A stretch of DNA of 64,000 nt. It comes from Steinernema hermaphroditum (Eukaryota; Nematoda; Chromadorea; Rhabditida; Steinernematidae). Positions 1 through 13,700 of this stretch are shown here, one piece after another (the first letter of the stretch is position 1; each line of letters opens with the position of its first letter). The notes under the pieces were generated by a model. It saw nothing but the letters and a program-made list of their open reading frames with translations. It had not been told where the DNA came from and did no database searches. The stretch spans positions 99,218 to 163,217 of the forward strand of contig CM059624.1 in NCBI GenBank assembly GCA_030435675.1, read 5' to 3'. A program made the position numbers and the translations under genes.

Positions 1-303
1 GTCCACAGTAATCCAACGGGAATAGGCGCGTTCGATCAGGCTCGTGCAGTTCTACAAGATCCGATCATAAAAATGCTATGGTACTTTGGAGCAGGAGGGT
101 CAGATGCAGAGCTCTTGGTGTGAACAAGGGCCCTATCTGTCTCGAATTGAAAGTTTTGCAGGAAACTAAGATAGTCCACAGTAATCCGAACGGGAATAGG
201 CGCGTTCGATCAGGCTCGTGCAGTTCTACAAGATCCAATCATAAAAATGCTATGGTACTTTGGAGCAGGAGGGTCAGATGCAGAGCTCTTGGTGTGAGCA
301 AGG

Positions 304-320
304 GCCCTGCTGTCTCGAAT
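304..320 (-). other. CENP-B-box-like 17-mer (first example of a per-unit motif)
   Basis: Read on the minus strand, this 17-mer is ATTCGAGACAGCAGGGC. The CENP-B box core is NTTCGNNNNANNCGGGN; eight of its nine fixed bases match with exact spacing, and the only miss is A for C at box position 13. The same 17-mer lies at consensus 131-147 in essentially every W unit of both arms. In L units the corresponding stretch ends in TAGG and matches only 7 of 9. CENP-B is a pogo-transposase-derived centromere protein known from mammals, with relatives elsewhere. Binding here is speculative. By chance an 8/9 match is expected in roughly 4% of random 173-bp units, both strands counted. Confidence 0.4.
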
Positions 321-1106
321 TGAAAGTTTTGCAGGAAACTAAGATAGTCCACAGTAATCCCAACGGGAATAGGCGCGTTCGATCAGGCTCGTGCAGTTCT
401 ACAAGATCCAATCATAAAAATGCTATGGTACTTTGGAGCAGGAGGGTCAGATGCAGAGCTCTTTGCATGAACAAGGGCCCTATCTGTCTCGAATTGAAAG
501 TTTTGCAGGAAACTAAGATAGTCCACAGTAATCCGAACGGGAATAGGCGCGTTCGATCAGGCTCGTGCAGTTCTACAAGATCCAATCATAAAAATGCTAT
601 GGTACTTTGGAGCAGGAGGGTCAGATGCAGAGCTCTTTGAGTGAACAAGGGCCCTATCTGTCTCGAATTGAAAGTTTTGCAGGAAACTAAGATAGTCCAC
701 AGTAATCCCAACGGGAATAGGCGCGTTCGATCAGGCTCGTGCAGTTCTACAAGATCCAATCATAAAAATGCTATGGTACTTTGGAGCAAGAGGGTCAGAT
801 GCAGAGCTCTTGGTGTGAGCAAGGGCCCTGCTGTCTCGAATTGAAAGTTTTGCAGGAAACTAAGATAGTCCACAGTAATCCCAACGGGAATAGGCGCGTT
901 CGATCAGGCTCGTGCAGTTCTACAAGATCCGATCATAAAAATGCTATGGTACTTTGGAGCAGGAGGGTCAGATGCAGAGCTCTTGGTGTGAGCAAGGGCC
1001 CTGCTGTCTCGAATTGAAAGTTTTGCAGGAAACTAAGATAGTCCACAGGAATTCCAACGTGATTAGGCGCGTTCGATCAGGCTCGTGCAGTTCTACAAGA
1101 TCCAAT

Positions 1107-1114
1107 TATAAAAA
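1107..1114 (+). other. TATA-box-like octamer in a unit subtype (first example)
   Basis: The common unit has tcataaaaatg at consensus 66-76. A C-to-T change gives ttataaaaatg, which contains TATAAAAA, a full match to the eukaryotic TATA-box pattern TATAWAWR. The same form is seen near 3,187, 6,830, 7,174 and 7,693, then very often between about 16,900 and 40,440. I saw none in the reverse arm after 45,563. No initiator or other promoter element is evident, so a role in satellite transcription is conjecture; its main use is as a subtype marker. Confidence 0.3.
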
Positions 1115-3899
1115 TGCTATGGTATTTTGGAGCAGGAGGGTCAGATGCAGAGCTCTTTGCATGAACAAGGGCCCTATCTGTCTCGAATTGAAAGTTTTGC
1201 AGGAAACTAAGATAGTCCACAGTAATCCGAACGGGAATAGGCGCGTTCGATCAGGCTCGTGCAGTTCTACAAGATCCAATCATAAAAATGCTATGGTACT
1301 TTGGAGCAGGAGGGTCAGATGCAGAGCTCTTGGTGTGAGCAAGGGCCCTGCTGTCTCGAATTGAAAGTTTTGCAGGAAACTAAGATAGTCCACAGTAATC
1401 CCAACGAGAGTAGGCGCGTTCGATCAGGCTCGTGCAGTTCTACAAGATCCGATCATAAAAATGCTATGGTACTTTGGAGCAGGAGGGTCAGATGCAGAGC
1501 TCTTGGCGTGAGCAAGGGCCCTGCTGTCTCGAATTGAAAGTTTTGCAGGAAACTAAGATAGTCCACAGTAATCCCAACGAGAATAGGCGCGTTCGATCAG
1601 GCTCGTGCAGTTCTACAAGATCCAATCATAAAAATGCTATGGTACTTTGGAGCAGGAGGGTCAGATGCAGAGCTCTTGGTGTGAACAAGGGCCCTGCTGT
1701 CTCGAATTGAAAGTTTTGCAGGAAACTAAGATAGTCCACAGTAATCCCAACGGGAATAGGCGCGTTCGATCAGGCTCGTGCAGTTCTACAAGATCCGATC
1801 ATAAAAATGCTATGGTACTTTGGAGCAGGAGGGTCAGATGCAGAGCTCTTGGTGTGAACAAGGGCCCTGCTGTCTCGAATTGAAAGTTTTGCAGGAAACT
1901 AAGATAGTCCACAGTAATCCCAACGAGAATAGGCGCGTTCGATCAGGCTCGTGCAGTTCTACAAGATCCAATCATAAAAATGCTATGGTACTTTGGAGCA
2001 GGAGGGTCAGATGCAGAGCTCTTGGTGTGAACAAGGGCCCTAGCTGTCTCGAATTGAAAGTTTTGCAGGAAACTAAGATAGTCCACAGTAATCCCAACGG
2101 GAATAGGCGCGTTCGATCAGGCTCGTGCAGTTCTACAAGATCCGATCATAAAAATGCTATGGTACTTTGGAGCAGGAGGGTCAGATGCAGAGCTCTTGGT
2201 GTGAGCAAGGGCCCTGCTGTCTCGAATTGAAAGTTTTGCAGGAAACTAAGATAGTCCACAGTAATCCCAACGGGAATAGGCGCGTTCGATCAGGCTCGTG
2301 CAGTTCTACAAGATCCAATCATAAAAATGCTATGGTACTTTGGAGCAGGAGGGTCAGATGCAGAGCTCTTTGTGTGATCAAGGGCCCTATCTGTCTCGAA
2401 TTGAAAGTTTTGCAGGAAACTAAGATAGTCCACAGTAATCCGAACGGGAATAGGCGCGTTCGATCAGGCTCGTGCAGTTCTACAAGATCCGATCATAAAA
2501 ATGCTATGGTACTTTGGAGCAGGAGGGTCAGATGCAGAGCTCTTGGTGTGAGCAAGGGCCCTGCTGTCTCGAATTGAAAGTTTTGCAGGAAACTAAGATA
2601 GTCCACAGTAATCCCAACGGGAATAGGCGCGTTCGATCAGGCTCGTGCAGTTCTACAAGATCCGATCATAAAAATGCTATGGTACTTTGGAGCAGGAGGG
2701 TCAGATGCAGAGCTCTTGGTGTGAGCAAGGGCCCTGCTGTCTCGAATTGAAAGTTTTGCAGGAAACTAAGATAGTCCACAGTAATCCCAACGGGAATAGG
2801 CGCGTTCGATCAGGCTCGTGCAGTTCTACAAGATCCAATCATAAAAATGCTATGGTACTTTGGAGCAGGAGGGTCAGATGCAGAGCTCTTTGCATGAACA
2901 AGGGCCCTATCTGTCTCGAATTGAAAGTTTTGCAGGAAACTAAGATAGTCCACAGTAATCCGAACGGGAATAGGCGCGTTCGATCAGGCTCGTGCAGTTC
3001 TACAAGATCCGATCATAAAAATGCTATGGTACTTTGGAGCAGGAGGGTCAGATGCAGAGCTCTTGGTGTGAGCAAGGGCCCTGCTGTCTCGAATTGAAAG
3101 TTTTGCAGGAAACTAAGATAGTCCACAGGAATCCCAACGAGATTAGGCGCGTTCGATCAGGCTCGTGCAGTTCTACAAGATCCAATTATAAAAATGCTAT
3201 GGTATTTTGGAGCAGGAGGGTCAGATGCAGAACTCTTTGCATGAACAAGGCCCTATCTGTCTCGAATTGAAAGTTTTGCAGGAAACTAAGATAGTCCACA
3301 GTAATCCGAACGGGAATAGGCGCGTTCGATCAGGCTCGTGCAGTTCTACAAGAAACAATCATAAAAATGCTATGGTACTTTGGAGCAGGAGGGTCAGATG
3401 CAGAGCTCTTTGCATGAACAAGGCCCTATCTGTCTCGAATTGAAAGTTTTGCAGGAAACTAAGATAGTCCACAGTAATCCGAACGGGAATAGGCGCGTTC
3501 GATCAGGCTCGTGCAGTTCTACAAGATCCAATCATAAAAATGCTATGGTACTTTGGAGCAAGAGGGTCAGATGCAGAGCTCTTGGTGTGAGCAAGGGCCC
3601 TGCTGTCTCGAATTGAAAGTTTTGCAGGAAACTAAGATAGTCCACAGTAATCCCAACGGGAATAGGCGCGTTCAATCAGGCTCGTGCAGTTCTACAAGAT
3701 CCGATCATAAAAATGCTATGGTACTTTGGAGCAGGAGGGTCAGATGCAGAGCTCTTTGCATGAACAAGGGCCCTATCTGTCTCGAATTGAAAGTTTTGCA
3801 GGAAACTAAGATAGTCCACAGTAATCCGAACGGGAATAGGCGCGTTCGATCAGGCTCGTGCAGTTCTACAAGATCCAATCATAAAAATGCTATGGTACT

Positions 3900-4764
3900 T
3901 TGGAGCAGGAGGGTCAGATGCAGAGCTCTTGGTGTGAGCAAGGGCCCTGCTGTCTCGAATTGAAAGTTTTGCAGGAAACTAAGATAGTCCACAGTAATCC
4001 CAACGGGAATAGGCGCGTTCGATCAGGCTCGTGCAGTTCTACAAGATCCAATCATAAAAATGCTATGGTACTTTGGAGCAGGAGGGTCAGATGCAGAGCT
4101 CTTGGTGTGAGCAAGGGCCCTGCTGTCTCGAATTGAAAGTTTTGCAGGAAACTAAGATAGTCCACAGTAATCCCAACGGGAATAGGCGCGTTCGATCAGG
4201 CTCGTGCAGTTCTACAAGATCCAATCATAAAAATGCTATGGTACTTTGGAGCAGGAGGGTCAGATGCAGAGCTCTTGGTGTGAGCAAGGGCCCTGCTGTC
4301 TCGAATTGAAAGTTTTGCAGGAAACTAAGATAGTCCACAGTAATCCCAACGGGAATAGGCGCGTTCGATCAGGCTCGTGCAGTTCTACAAGATCCAATCA
4401 TAAAAATGCTATGGTACTTTGGAGCAGGAGGGTCAGATGCAGAGCTCTTGGTGTGAGCAAGGGCCCTGCTGTCTCGAATTGAAAGTTTTGCAGGAAACTA
4501 AGATAGTCCACAGTAATCCCAACGGGAATAGGCGCGTTCGATCAGGCTCGTGCAGTTCTACAAGATCCAATCATAAAAATGCTATGGTACTTTGGAGCAG
4601 GAGGGTCAGATGCAGAGCTCTTGGTGTGAGCAAGGGCCCTGCTGTCTCGAATTGAAAGTTTTGCAGGAAACTAAGATAGTCCACAGTAATCCCAACGGGA
4701 ATAGGCGCGTTCGATCAGGCTCGTGCAGTTCTACAAGATCCAATCATAAAAATGCTATGGTACT
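3900..4764 (+). repeat. Run of five identical 173-bp units
   Basis: Five consecutive W units starting at 3,900, 4,073, 4,246, 4,419 and 4,592 look identical base for base. The next unit departs at gggccctagctg near 4,806. Neighbouring units elsewhere normally differ at several diagnostic positions. This is the most homogeneous stretch I noticed and is best explained by very recent unequal exchange or slippage of a single unit. Confidence 0.85.
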
Positions 4765-7700
4765 TTGGAGCAGGAGGGTCAGATGCAGAGCTCTTGGTGT
4801 GAGCAAGGGCCCTAGCTGTCTCGAATTGAAAGTTTTGCAGGAAACTAAGATAGTCCACAGTAATCCCAACGAGAATAGGCGCGTTCGATCAGGCTCGTGC
4901 AGTTCTACAAGATCCGATCATAAAAATGCTATGGTACTTTGGAGCAGGAGGGTCAGATGCAGAGCTCTTGGTGTGAACAAGGGCCCTATCTGTCTCGAAT
5001 TGAAAGTTTTGCAGGAAACTAAGATAGTCCACAGGTAATCCAACGGGAATAGGCGCGTTCGATCAGGCTCGTGCAGTTCTACAAGATCCAATCATAAAAA
5101 TGCTATGGTACTTTGGAGCAGGAGGGTCAGATGCAGAGCTCTTGGTGCATGAACAAGGGCCCTATCTGTCTCGAATTGAAAGTTTTGCAGGAAACTAAGA
5201 TAGTCCACAGTAATCCCAACGGGAATAGGCGCGTTCGATCAGGCTCGTGCAGTTCTACAAGATCCGATCATAAAAATGCTATGGTACTTTGGAGCAGGAG
5301 GGTCAGATGCAGAGCTCTTGGTGTGAGCAAGGGCCCTGCTGTCTCGAATTGAAAGTTTTGCAGGAAACTAAGATAGTCCACAGTAATCCCAACGAGAATA
5401 GGCGCGTTCGATCAGGCTCGTGCAGTTCTACAAGATCCAATCATAAAAATGCTATGGTACTTTGGAGCAGGAGGGTCAGATGCAGAGCTCTTTGTGTGAA
5501 CAAGGGCCCTAGCTGTCTCGAATTGAAAGTTTTGCAGGAAACTAAGATAGTCCACAGTAATCCCAACGGGAATAGGCGCGTTCGATCAGGCTCGTGCAGT
5601 TCTACAAGATCCAATCATAAAAATGCTATGGTACTTTGGAGCAGGAGGGTCAGATGCAGAGCTCTTGGTGTGAGCAAGGGCCCTGCTGTCTCGAATTGAA
5701 AGTTTTGCAGGAAACTAAGATAGTCCACAGTAATCCCAACGGGAATAGGCGCGTTCGATCAGGCTCGTGCAGTTCTACAAGATCCAATCATAAAAATGCT
5801 ATGGTACTTTGGAGCAGGAGGGTCAGATGCAGAGCTCTTTGTATGAACAAGGGCCCTATCTGTCTCGAATTGAAAGTTTTGCAGGAAACTAAGATAGTCC
5901 ACAGTAATCCCAACGGGAATAGGCGCGTTCGATCAGGCTCGTGCAGTTCTACAAGATCCAATCATAAAAATGCTATGGTACTTTGGAGCAGGAGGGTCAG
6001 ATGCAGAGCTCTTGGTGTGAACAAGGGCCCTAGCTGTCTCGAATTGAAAGTTTTGCAGGAAACTAAGATAGTCCACAGTAATCCGAACGGGAATAGGCGC
6101 GTTCGATCAGGCTCGTGCAGTTCTACAAGATCCGATCATAAAAATGCTATGGTACTTTGGAGCAGGAGGGTCAGATGCAGAGCTCTTGGTGTGAGCAAGG
6201 GCCCTGCTGTCTCGAATTGAAAGTTTTGCAGGAAACTAAGATAGTCCACAGTAATCCGAACGGGAATAGGCGCGTTCGATCAGGCTCGTGCAGTTCTACA
6301 AGATCCAATCATAAAAATGCTATGGTATTTTGGAGCAGGAGGGTCAGATGCAGAACTCTTTGCATGAACAAGGCCCTATCTGTCTCGAATTGAAAGTTTT
6401 GCAGGAAACTAAGATAGTCCACAGTAATCCGAACGGGAATAGGCGCGTTCGATCAGGCTCGTGCAGTTCTACAAGATCCGATCATAAAAATGCTATGGTA
6501 CTTTGGAGCAGGAGGGTCAGATGCAGAGCTCTTTGGTGTGAGCAAGGGCCCTGCTGTCTCGAATTGAAAGTTTTGCAGGAAACTAAGATAGTCCACAGTA
6601 ATCCCAACGGGAATAGGCGCGTTCGATCAGGCTCGTGCAGTTCTACAAGATCCGATCATAAAAATGCTATGGTACTTTGGAGCAGGAGGGTCAGATGCAG
6701 AGCTCTTGGTGTGAGCAAGGGCCCTGCTGTCTCGAATTGAAAGTTTTGCAGGAAACTAAGATAGTCCGCAGGAATTCCAACGAGATTAGGCGCGTTCGAT
6801 CAGGCTCGTGCAGTTCTACAAGATCCAATTATAAAAATGCTATGGTATTTTGGAGCAGGAGGGTCAGATGCAGAACTCTTTGCATGAACAAGGCCCTATC
6901 TGTCTCGAATTGAAAGTTTTGCAGGAAACTAAGATAGTCCACAGTAATCCGAACGGGAATAGGCGCGTTCGATCAGGCTCGTGCAGTTCTACAAGATCCG
7001 ATCATAAAAATGCTATGGTACTTTGGAGCAGGAGGGTCAGATGCAGAGCTCTTGGTGTGAGCAAGGGCCCTGCTGTCTCGAATTGAAAGTTTTGCAGGAA
7101 ACTAAGATAGTCCGCAGGAAATCCAACGAGAGTAGGCGCGTTCGATCAGGCTCGTGCAGTTCTACAAGATCCAATTATAAAAATGCTATGGTATTTTGGA
7201 GCAGGAGGGTCAGATGCAGAACTCTTTGCATGAACAAGGCCCTATCTGTCTCGAATTGAAAGTTTTGCAGGAAACTAAGATAGTCCACAGTAATCCGAAC
7301 GGGAATAGGCGCGTTCGATCAGGCTCGTGCAGTTCTACAAGAAACAATCATAAAAATGCTATGGTACTTTGGAGCAGGAGGGTCAGATGCAGAGCTCTTT
7401 GCATGAACAAGGCCCTATCTGTCTCGAATTGAAAGTTTTGCAGGAAACTAAGATAGTCCACAGTAATCCGAACGGGAATAGGCGCGTTCGATCAGGCTCG
7501 TGCAGTTCTACAAGATCCGATCATAAAAATGCTATGGTACTTTGGAGCAGGAGGGTCAGATGCAGAGCTCTTGGTGTGAGCAAGGGCCCTGCTGTCTCGA
7601 ATTGAAAGTTTTGCAGGAAACTAAGATAGTCCACAGGAATTCCAACGGGAATAGGCGCGTTCGATCAGGCTCGTGCAGTTCTACAAGATCCAATTATAAA

Positions 7701-10700
7701 AATGCTATGGTATTTTGGAGCAGGAGGGTCAGATGCAGAGCTCTTTGCATGAACAAGGCCCTATCTGTCTCGAATTGAAAGTTTTGCAGGAAACTAAGAT
7801 AGTCCACAGTAATCCGAACGGGAATAGGCGCGTTCGATCAGGCTCGTGCAGTTCTACAAGATCCAATCATAAAAATGCTATGGTACTTTGGAGCAGGAGG
7901 GTCAGATGCAGAGCTCTTTGTATGAACAAGGGCCCTATCTGTCTCGAATTGAAAGTTTTGCAGGAAACTAAGATAGTCCACAGTAATCCCAACGGGAATA
8001 GGCGCGTTCGATCAGGCTCGTGCAGTTCTACAAGATCCAATCATAAAAATGCTATGGTACTTTGGAGCAGGAGGGTCAGATGCAGAGCTCTTGGTGTGAA
8101 CAAGGGCCCTGCTGTCTCGAATTGAAAGTTTTGCAGGAAACTAAGATAGTCCACAGTAATCCCAACGGGAATAGGCGCGTTCGATCAGGCTCGTGCAGTT
8201 CTACAAGATCCAATCATAAAAATGCTATGGTACTTTGGAGCAGGAGGGTCAGATGCAGAGCTCTTTGTATGAACAAGGGCCCTATCTGTCTCGAATTGAA
8301 AGTTTTGCAGGAAACTAAGATAGTCCACAGTAATCCGAACGGGAATAGGCGCGTTCGATCAGGCTCGTGCAGTTCTACAAGATCCAATCATAAAAATGCT
8401 ATGGTACTTTGGAGCAGGAGGGTCAGATGCAGAGCTCTTGGTGTGAACAAGGGCCCTAGCTGTCTCGAATTGAAAGTTTTGCAGGAAACTAAGATAGTCC
8501 ACAGTAATCCCAACGGGAATAGGCGCGTTCGATCAGGCTCGTGCAGTTCTACAAGATCCAATCATAAAAATGCTATGGTACTTTGGAGCAGGAGGGTCAG
8601 ATGCAGAGCTCTTGGTGTGAACAAGGGCCCTATCTGTCTCGAATTGAAAGTTTTGCAGGAAACTAAGATAGTCCACAGTAATCCCAACGGGAATAGGCGC
8701 GTTCGATCAGGCTCGTGCAGTTCTACAAGATCCAATCATAAAAATGCTATGGTACTTTGGAGCAGGAGGGTCAGATGCAGAGCTCTTGGTGTGAGCAAGG
8801 GCCCTGCTGTCTCGAATTGAAAGTTTTGCAGGAAACTAAGATAGTCCACAGTAATCCCAACGGGAATAGGCGCGTTCGATCAGGCTCGTGCAGTTCTACA
8901 AGATCCGATCATAAAAATGCTATGGTACTTTGGAGCAGGAGGGTCAGATGCAGAGCTCTTGGTGTGAGCAAGGGCCCTGCTGTCTCGAATTGAAAGTTTT
9001 GCAGGAAACTAAGATAGTCCACAGTAATCCCAACGAGAATAGGCGCGTTCGATCAGGCTCGTGCAGTTCTACAAGATCCAATCATAAAAATGCTATGGTA
9101 TTTTGGAGCAGGAGGGTCAGATGCAGAGCTCTTTGTATGAACAAGGGCCCTATCTGTCTCGAATTGAAAGTTTTGCAGGAAACTAAGATAGTCCACAGTA
9201 ATCCCAACGGGAATAGGCGCGTTCGATCAGGCTCGTGCAGTTCTACAAGATCCAATCATAAAAATGCTATGGTACTTTGGAGCAGGAGGGTCAGATGCAG
9301 AGCTCTTGGTGTGAGCAAGGGCCCTGCTGTCTCGAATTGAAAGTTTTGCAGGAAACTAAGATAGTCCACAGTAATCCCAACGGGAATAGGCGCGTTCGAT
9401 CAGGCTCGTGCAGTTCTACAAGATCCAATCATAAAAATGCTATGGTATTTTGGAGCAGGAGGGTCAGATGCAGAGCTCTTTGCATGAACAAGGCCCTATC
9501 TGTCTCGAATTGAAAGTTTTGCAGGAAACTAAGATAGTCCACAGTAATCCGAACGGGAATAGGCGCGTTCGATCAGGCTCGTGCAGTTCTACAAGATCCA
9601 ATCATAAAAATGCTATGGTACTTTGGAGCAGGAGGGTCAGATGCAGAGCTCTTGGTGTGAGCAAGGGCCCTATCTGTCTCGAATTGAAAGTTTTGCAGGA
9701 AACTAAGATAGTCCACAGTAATCCCAACGGGAATAGGCGCGTTCGATCAGGCTCGTGCAGTTCTACAAGATCCGATCATAAAAATGCTATGGTACTTTGG
9801 AGCAGGAGGGTCAGATGCAGAGCTCTTGGTGTGAGCAAGGGCCCTGCTGTCTCGAATTGAAAGTTTTGCAGGAAACTAAGATAGTCCACAGTAATCCCAA
9901 CGGGAATAGGCGCGTTCGATCAGGCTCGTGCAGTTCTACAAGATCCAATCATAAAAATGCTATGGTACTTTGGAGCAGGAGGGTCAGATGCAGAGCTCTT
10001 GGTGCATGAACAAGGCCCTATCTGTCTCGAATTGAAAGTTTTGCAGGAAACTAAGATAGTCCACAGTAATCCGAACGGGAATAGGCGCGTTCGATCAGGC
10101 TCGTGCAGTTCTACAAGATCCAATCATAAAAATGCTATGGTACTTTGGAGCAGGAGGGTCAGATGCAGAGCTCTTGGTGTGAGCAAGGGCCCTGCTGTCT
10201 CGAATTGAAAGTTTTGCAGGAAACTAAGATAGTCCACAGTAATCCCAACGGGAATAGGCGCGTTCGATCAGGCTCGTGCAGTTCTACAAGATCCAATCAT
10301 AAAAATGCTATGGTACTTTGGAGCAGGAGGGTCAGATGCAGAGCTCTTGGTGTGAGCAAGGGCCCTGCTGTCTCGAATTGAAAGTTTTGCAGGAAACTAA
10401 GATAGTCCACAGTAATCCCAACGGGAATAGGCGCGTTCGATCAGGCTCGTGCAGTTCTACAAGATCCAATCATAAAAATGCTATGGTATTTTGGAGCAGG
10501 AGGGTCAGATGCAGAGCTCTTTGCATGAACAAGGCCCTATCTGTCTCGAATTGAAAGTTTTGCAGGAAACTAAGATAGTCCACAGTAATCCGAACGGGAA
10601 TAGGCGCGTTCGATCAGGCTCGTGCAGTTCTACAAGATCCGATCATAAAAATGCTATGGTACTTTGGAGCAGGAGGGTCAGATGCAGAGCTCTTGGTGTG

Positions 10701-13700
10701 AGCAAGGGCCCTGCTGTCTCGAATTGAAAGTTTTGCAGGAAACTAAGATAGTCCACAGTAATCCCAACGGGAATAGGCGCGTTCGATCAGGCTCGTGCAG
10801 TTCTACAAGATCCAATCATAAAAATGCTATGGTACTTTGGAGCAGGAGGGTCAGATGCAGAGCTCTTTGCATGAACAAGGGCCCTATCTGTCTCGAATTG
10901 AAAGTTTTGCAGGAAACTAAGATAGTCCACAGTAATCCCAACGGGAATAGGCGCGTTCGATCAGGCTCGTGCAGTTCTACAAGATCCAATCATAAAAATG
11001 CTATGGTACTTTGGAGCAGGAGGGTCAGATGCAGAGCTCTTGGTATGAACAAGGGCCCTATCTGTCTCGAATTGAAAGTTTTGCAGGAAACTAAGATAGT
11101 CCACAGTAATCCCGAACGGGAATAGGCGCGTTCGATCAGGCTCGTGCAGTTCTACAAGATCCGATCATAAAAATGCTATGGTACTTTGGAGCAGGAGGGT
11201 CAGATGCAGAGCTCTTGGTGTGAGCAAGGGCCCTGCTGTCTCGAATTGAAAGTTTTGCAGGAAACTAAGATAGTCCACAGTAATCCCAACGGGAATAGGC
11301 GCGTTCGATCAGGCTCGTGCAGTTCTACAAGATCCAATCATAAAAATGCTATGGTATTTTGGAGCAGGAGGGTCAGATGCAGAACTCTTTGCATGAACAA
11401 GGGCCCTATCTGTCTCGAATTGAAAGTTTTGCAGGAAACTAAGATAGTCCACAGTAATCCGAACGGGAATAGGCGCGTTCGATCAGGCTCGTGCAGTTCT
11501 ACAAGATCCAATCATAAAAATGCTATGGTACTTTGGAGCAGGAGGGTCAGATGCAGAGCTCTTTGTGTGAACAAGGGCCCAGCTGTCTCGAATTGAAAGT
11601 TTTGCAGGAAACTAAGATAGTCCACAGTAATCCGAACGGGAATAGGCGCGTTCGATCAGGCTCGTGCAGTTCTACAAGATCCAATCATAAAAATGCTATG
11701 GTACTTTGGAGCAGGAGGGTCAGATGCAGAGCTCTTGGTGTGAGCAAGGGCCCTGCTGTCTCGAATTGAAAGTTTTGCAGGAAACTAAGATAGTCCACAG
11801 TAATCCCAACGGGAATAGGCGCGTTCGATCAGGCTCGTGCAGTTCTACAAGATCCAATCATAAAAATGCTATGGTACTTTGGAGCAGGAGGGTCAGATGC
11901 AGAGCTCTTGGTGTGAACAAGGCCCCTAGCTGTCTCGAATTGAAAGTTTTGCAGGAAACTAAGATAGTCCACAGTAATCCCAACGGGAATAGGCGCGTTC
12001 GATCAGGCTCGTGCAGTTCTACAAGATCCAATCATAAAAATGCTATGGTACTTTGGAGCAGGAGGGTCAGATGCAGAGCTCTTTGTATGAACAAGGGCCC
12101 TATCTGTCTCGAATTGAAAGTTTTGCAGGAAACTAAGATAGTCCACAGTAATCCGAACGGGAATAGGCGCGTTCGATCAGGCTCGTGCAGTTCTACAAGA
12201 TCCAATCATAAAAATGCTATGGTACTTTGGAGCAAGAGGGTCAGATGCAGAGCTCTTGGTGTGAGCAAGGGCCCTGCTGTCTCGAATTGAAAGTTTTGCA
12301 GGAAACTAAGATAGTCCACAGTAATCCCAACGGGAATAGGCGCGTTCGATCAGGCTCGTGCAGTTCTACAAGATCCAATCATAAAAATGCTATGGTACTT
12401 TGGAGCAAGAGGGTCAGATGCAGAACTCTTTGCATGAACAAGGCCCTATCTGTCTCGAATTGAAAGTTTTGCAGGAAACTAAGATAGTCCACAGTAATCC
12501 GAACGGGAATAGGCGCGTTCGATCAGGCTCGTGCAGTTCTACAAGATCCAATCATAAAAATGCTATGGTACTTTGGAGCAAGAGGGTCAGATGCAGAGCT
12601 CTTGGTGTGAGCAAGGGCCCTGCTGTCTCGAATTGAAAGTTTTGCAGGAAACTAAGATAGTCCACGGTAATCCGAACGGGAATAGGCGCGTTCGATCAGG
12701 CTCGTGCAGTTCTACAAGATCCGATCATAAAAATGCTATGGTACTTTGGAGCAGGAGGGTCAGATGCAGAGCTCTTTGGGTGAGCAAGGGCCCTGCTGTC
12801 TCGAATTGAAAGTTTTGCAGGAAACTAAGATAGTCCACAGTAATCCCAACGGGAATGGGCGCGTTCGATCAGGCTCGTGCAGTTCTACAAGATCCAATCA
12901 TAAAAATGCTATGGTACTTTGGAGCAAGAGGGTCAGATGCAGAGCTCTTTGCGTGAACAAGGGCCCTATCTGTCTCGAATTGAAAGTTTTGCAGGAAACT
13001 AAGATAGTCCACAGTAATCCCAACGGGAATAGGCGCGTTCGATCAGGCTCGTGCAGTTCTACAAGATCCAATCATAAAAATGCTATGGTACTTTGGAGCA
13101 AGAGGGTCAGATGCAGAGCTCTTTGTATGAACAAGGGCCCTGCTGTCTCGAATTGAAAGTTTTGCAGGAAACTAAGATAGTCCACAGCAATCCGAACGGG
13201 AATGGCGCGTTCGATCAGGCTCGTGCAGTTCTACAAGATCCAATCATAAAAATGCTATGGTATTTTGGAGCAAGAGGGTCAGATGCAGAGCTCTTGGCGT
13301 GAGCAAGGGCCCTGCTGTCTCGAATTGAAAGTTTTGCAGGAAACTAAGATAGTCCACAGTAATCCCAACGGGAATAGGCGCGTTCGATCAGGCTCGTGCA
13401 GTTCTACAAGATCCGATCATAAAAATGCTATGGTACTTTGGAGCAGGAGGGTCAGATGCAGAGCTCTTGGTGTGAGCGAGGGCCCAGCTGTCTCGAATTG
13501 AAAGTTTTGCAGGAAACTAAGATAGTCCACAGTAATCCCAACGAGAGTAGGCGCGTTCGATCAGGCTCGTGCAGTTCTACAAGATCCGATCATAAAAATG
13601 CTATGGTACTTTGGAGCAGGAGGGTCAGATGCAGAGCTCTTGGTGTGAGCAAGGGCCCTGCTGTCTCGAATTGAAAGTTTTGCAGGAAACTAAGATAGTC

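Noticed and set aside
30..40. RNA polymerase III B-box-like gttcgatca, suggesting a tRNA- or SINE-derived unit
   Set aside because: The last base of the GWTCRANNC pattern fails, no convincing A box lies upstream, and there is no cloverleaf or terminal T run in position.
31..47. A second possible CENP-B box at gttcgatcaggctcgtg
   Set aside because: It matches TTCG but fails at the required A and at three of the four bases of CGGG.
8062..8820. A 252-codon forward open frame made of near-identical 58-residue repeats
   Set aside because: It is open only because four 174-bp units (58 codons each) sit in a row; a 173-bp unit shifts the frame and ends it at the same TGA in gaattga. It begins at a TTG, its content changes with non-coding subtype variation, and no domain is recognisable.
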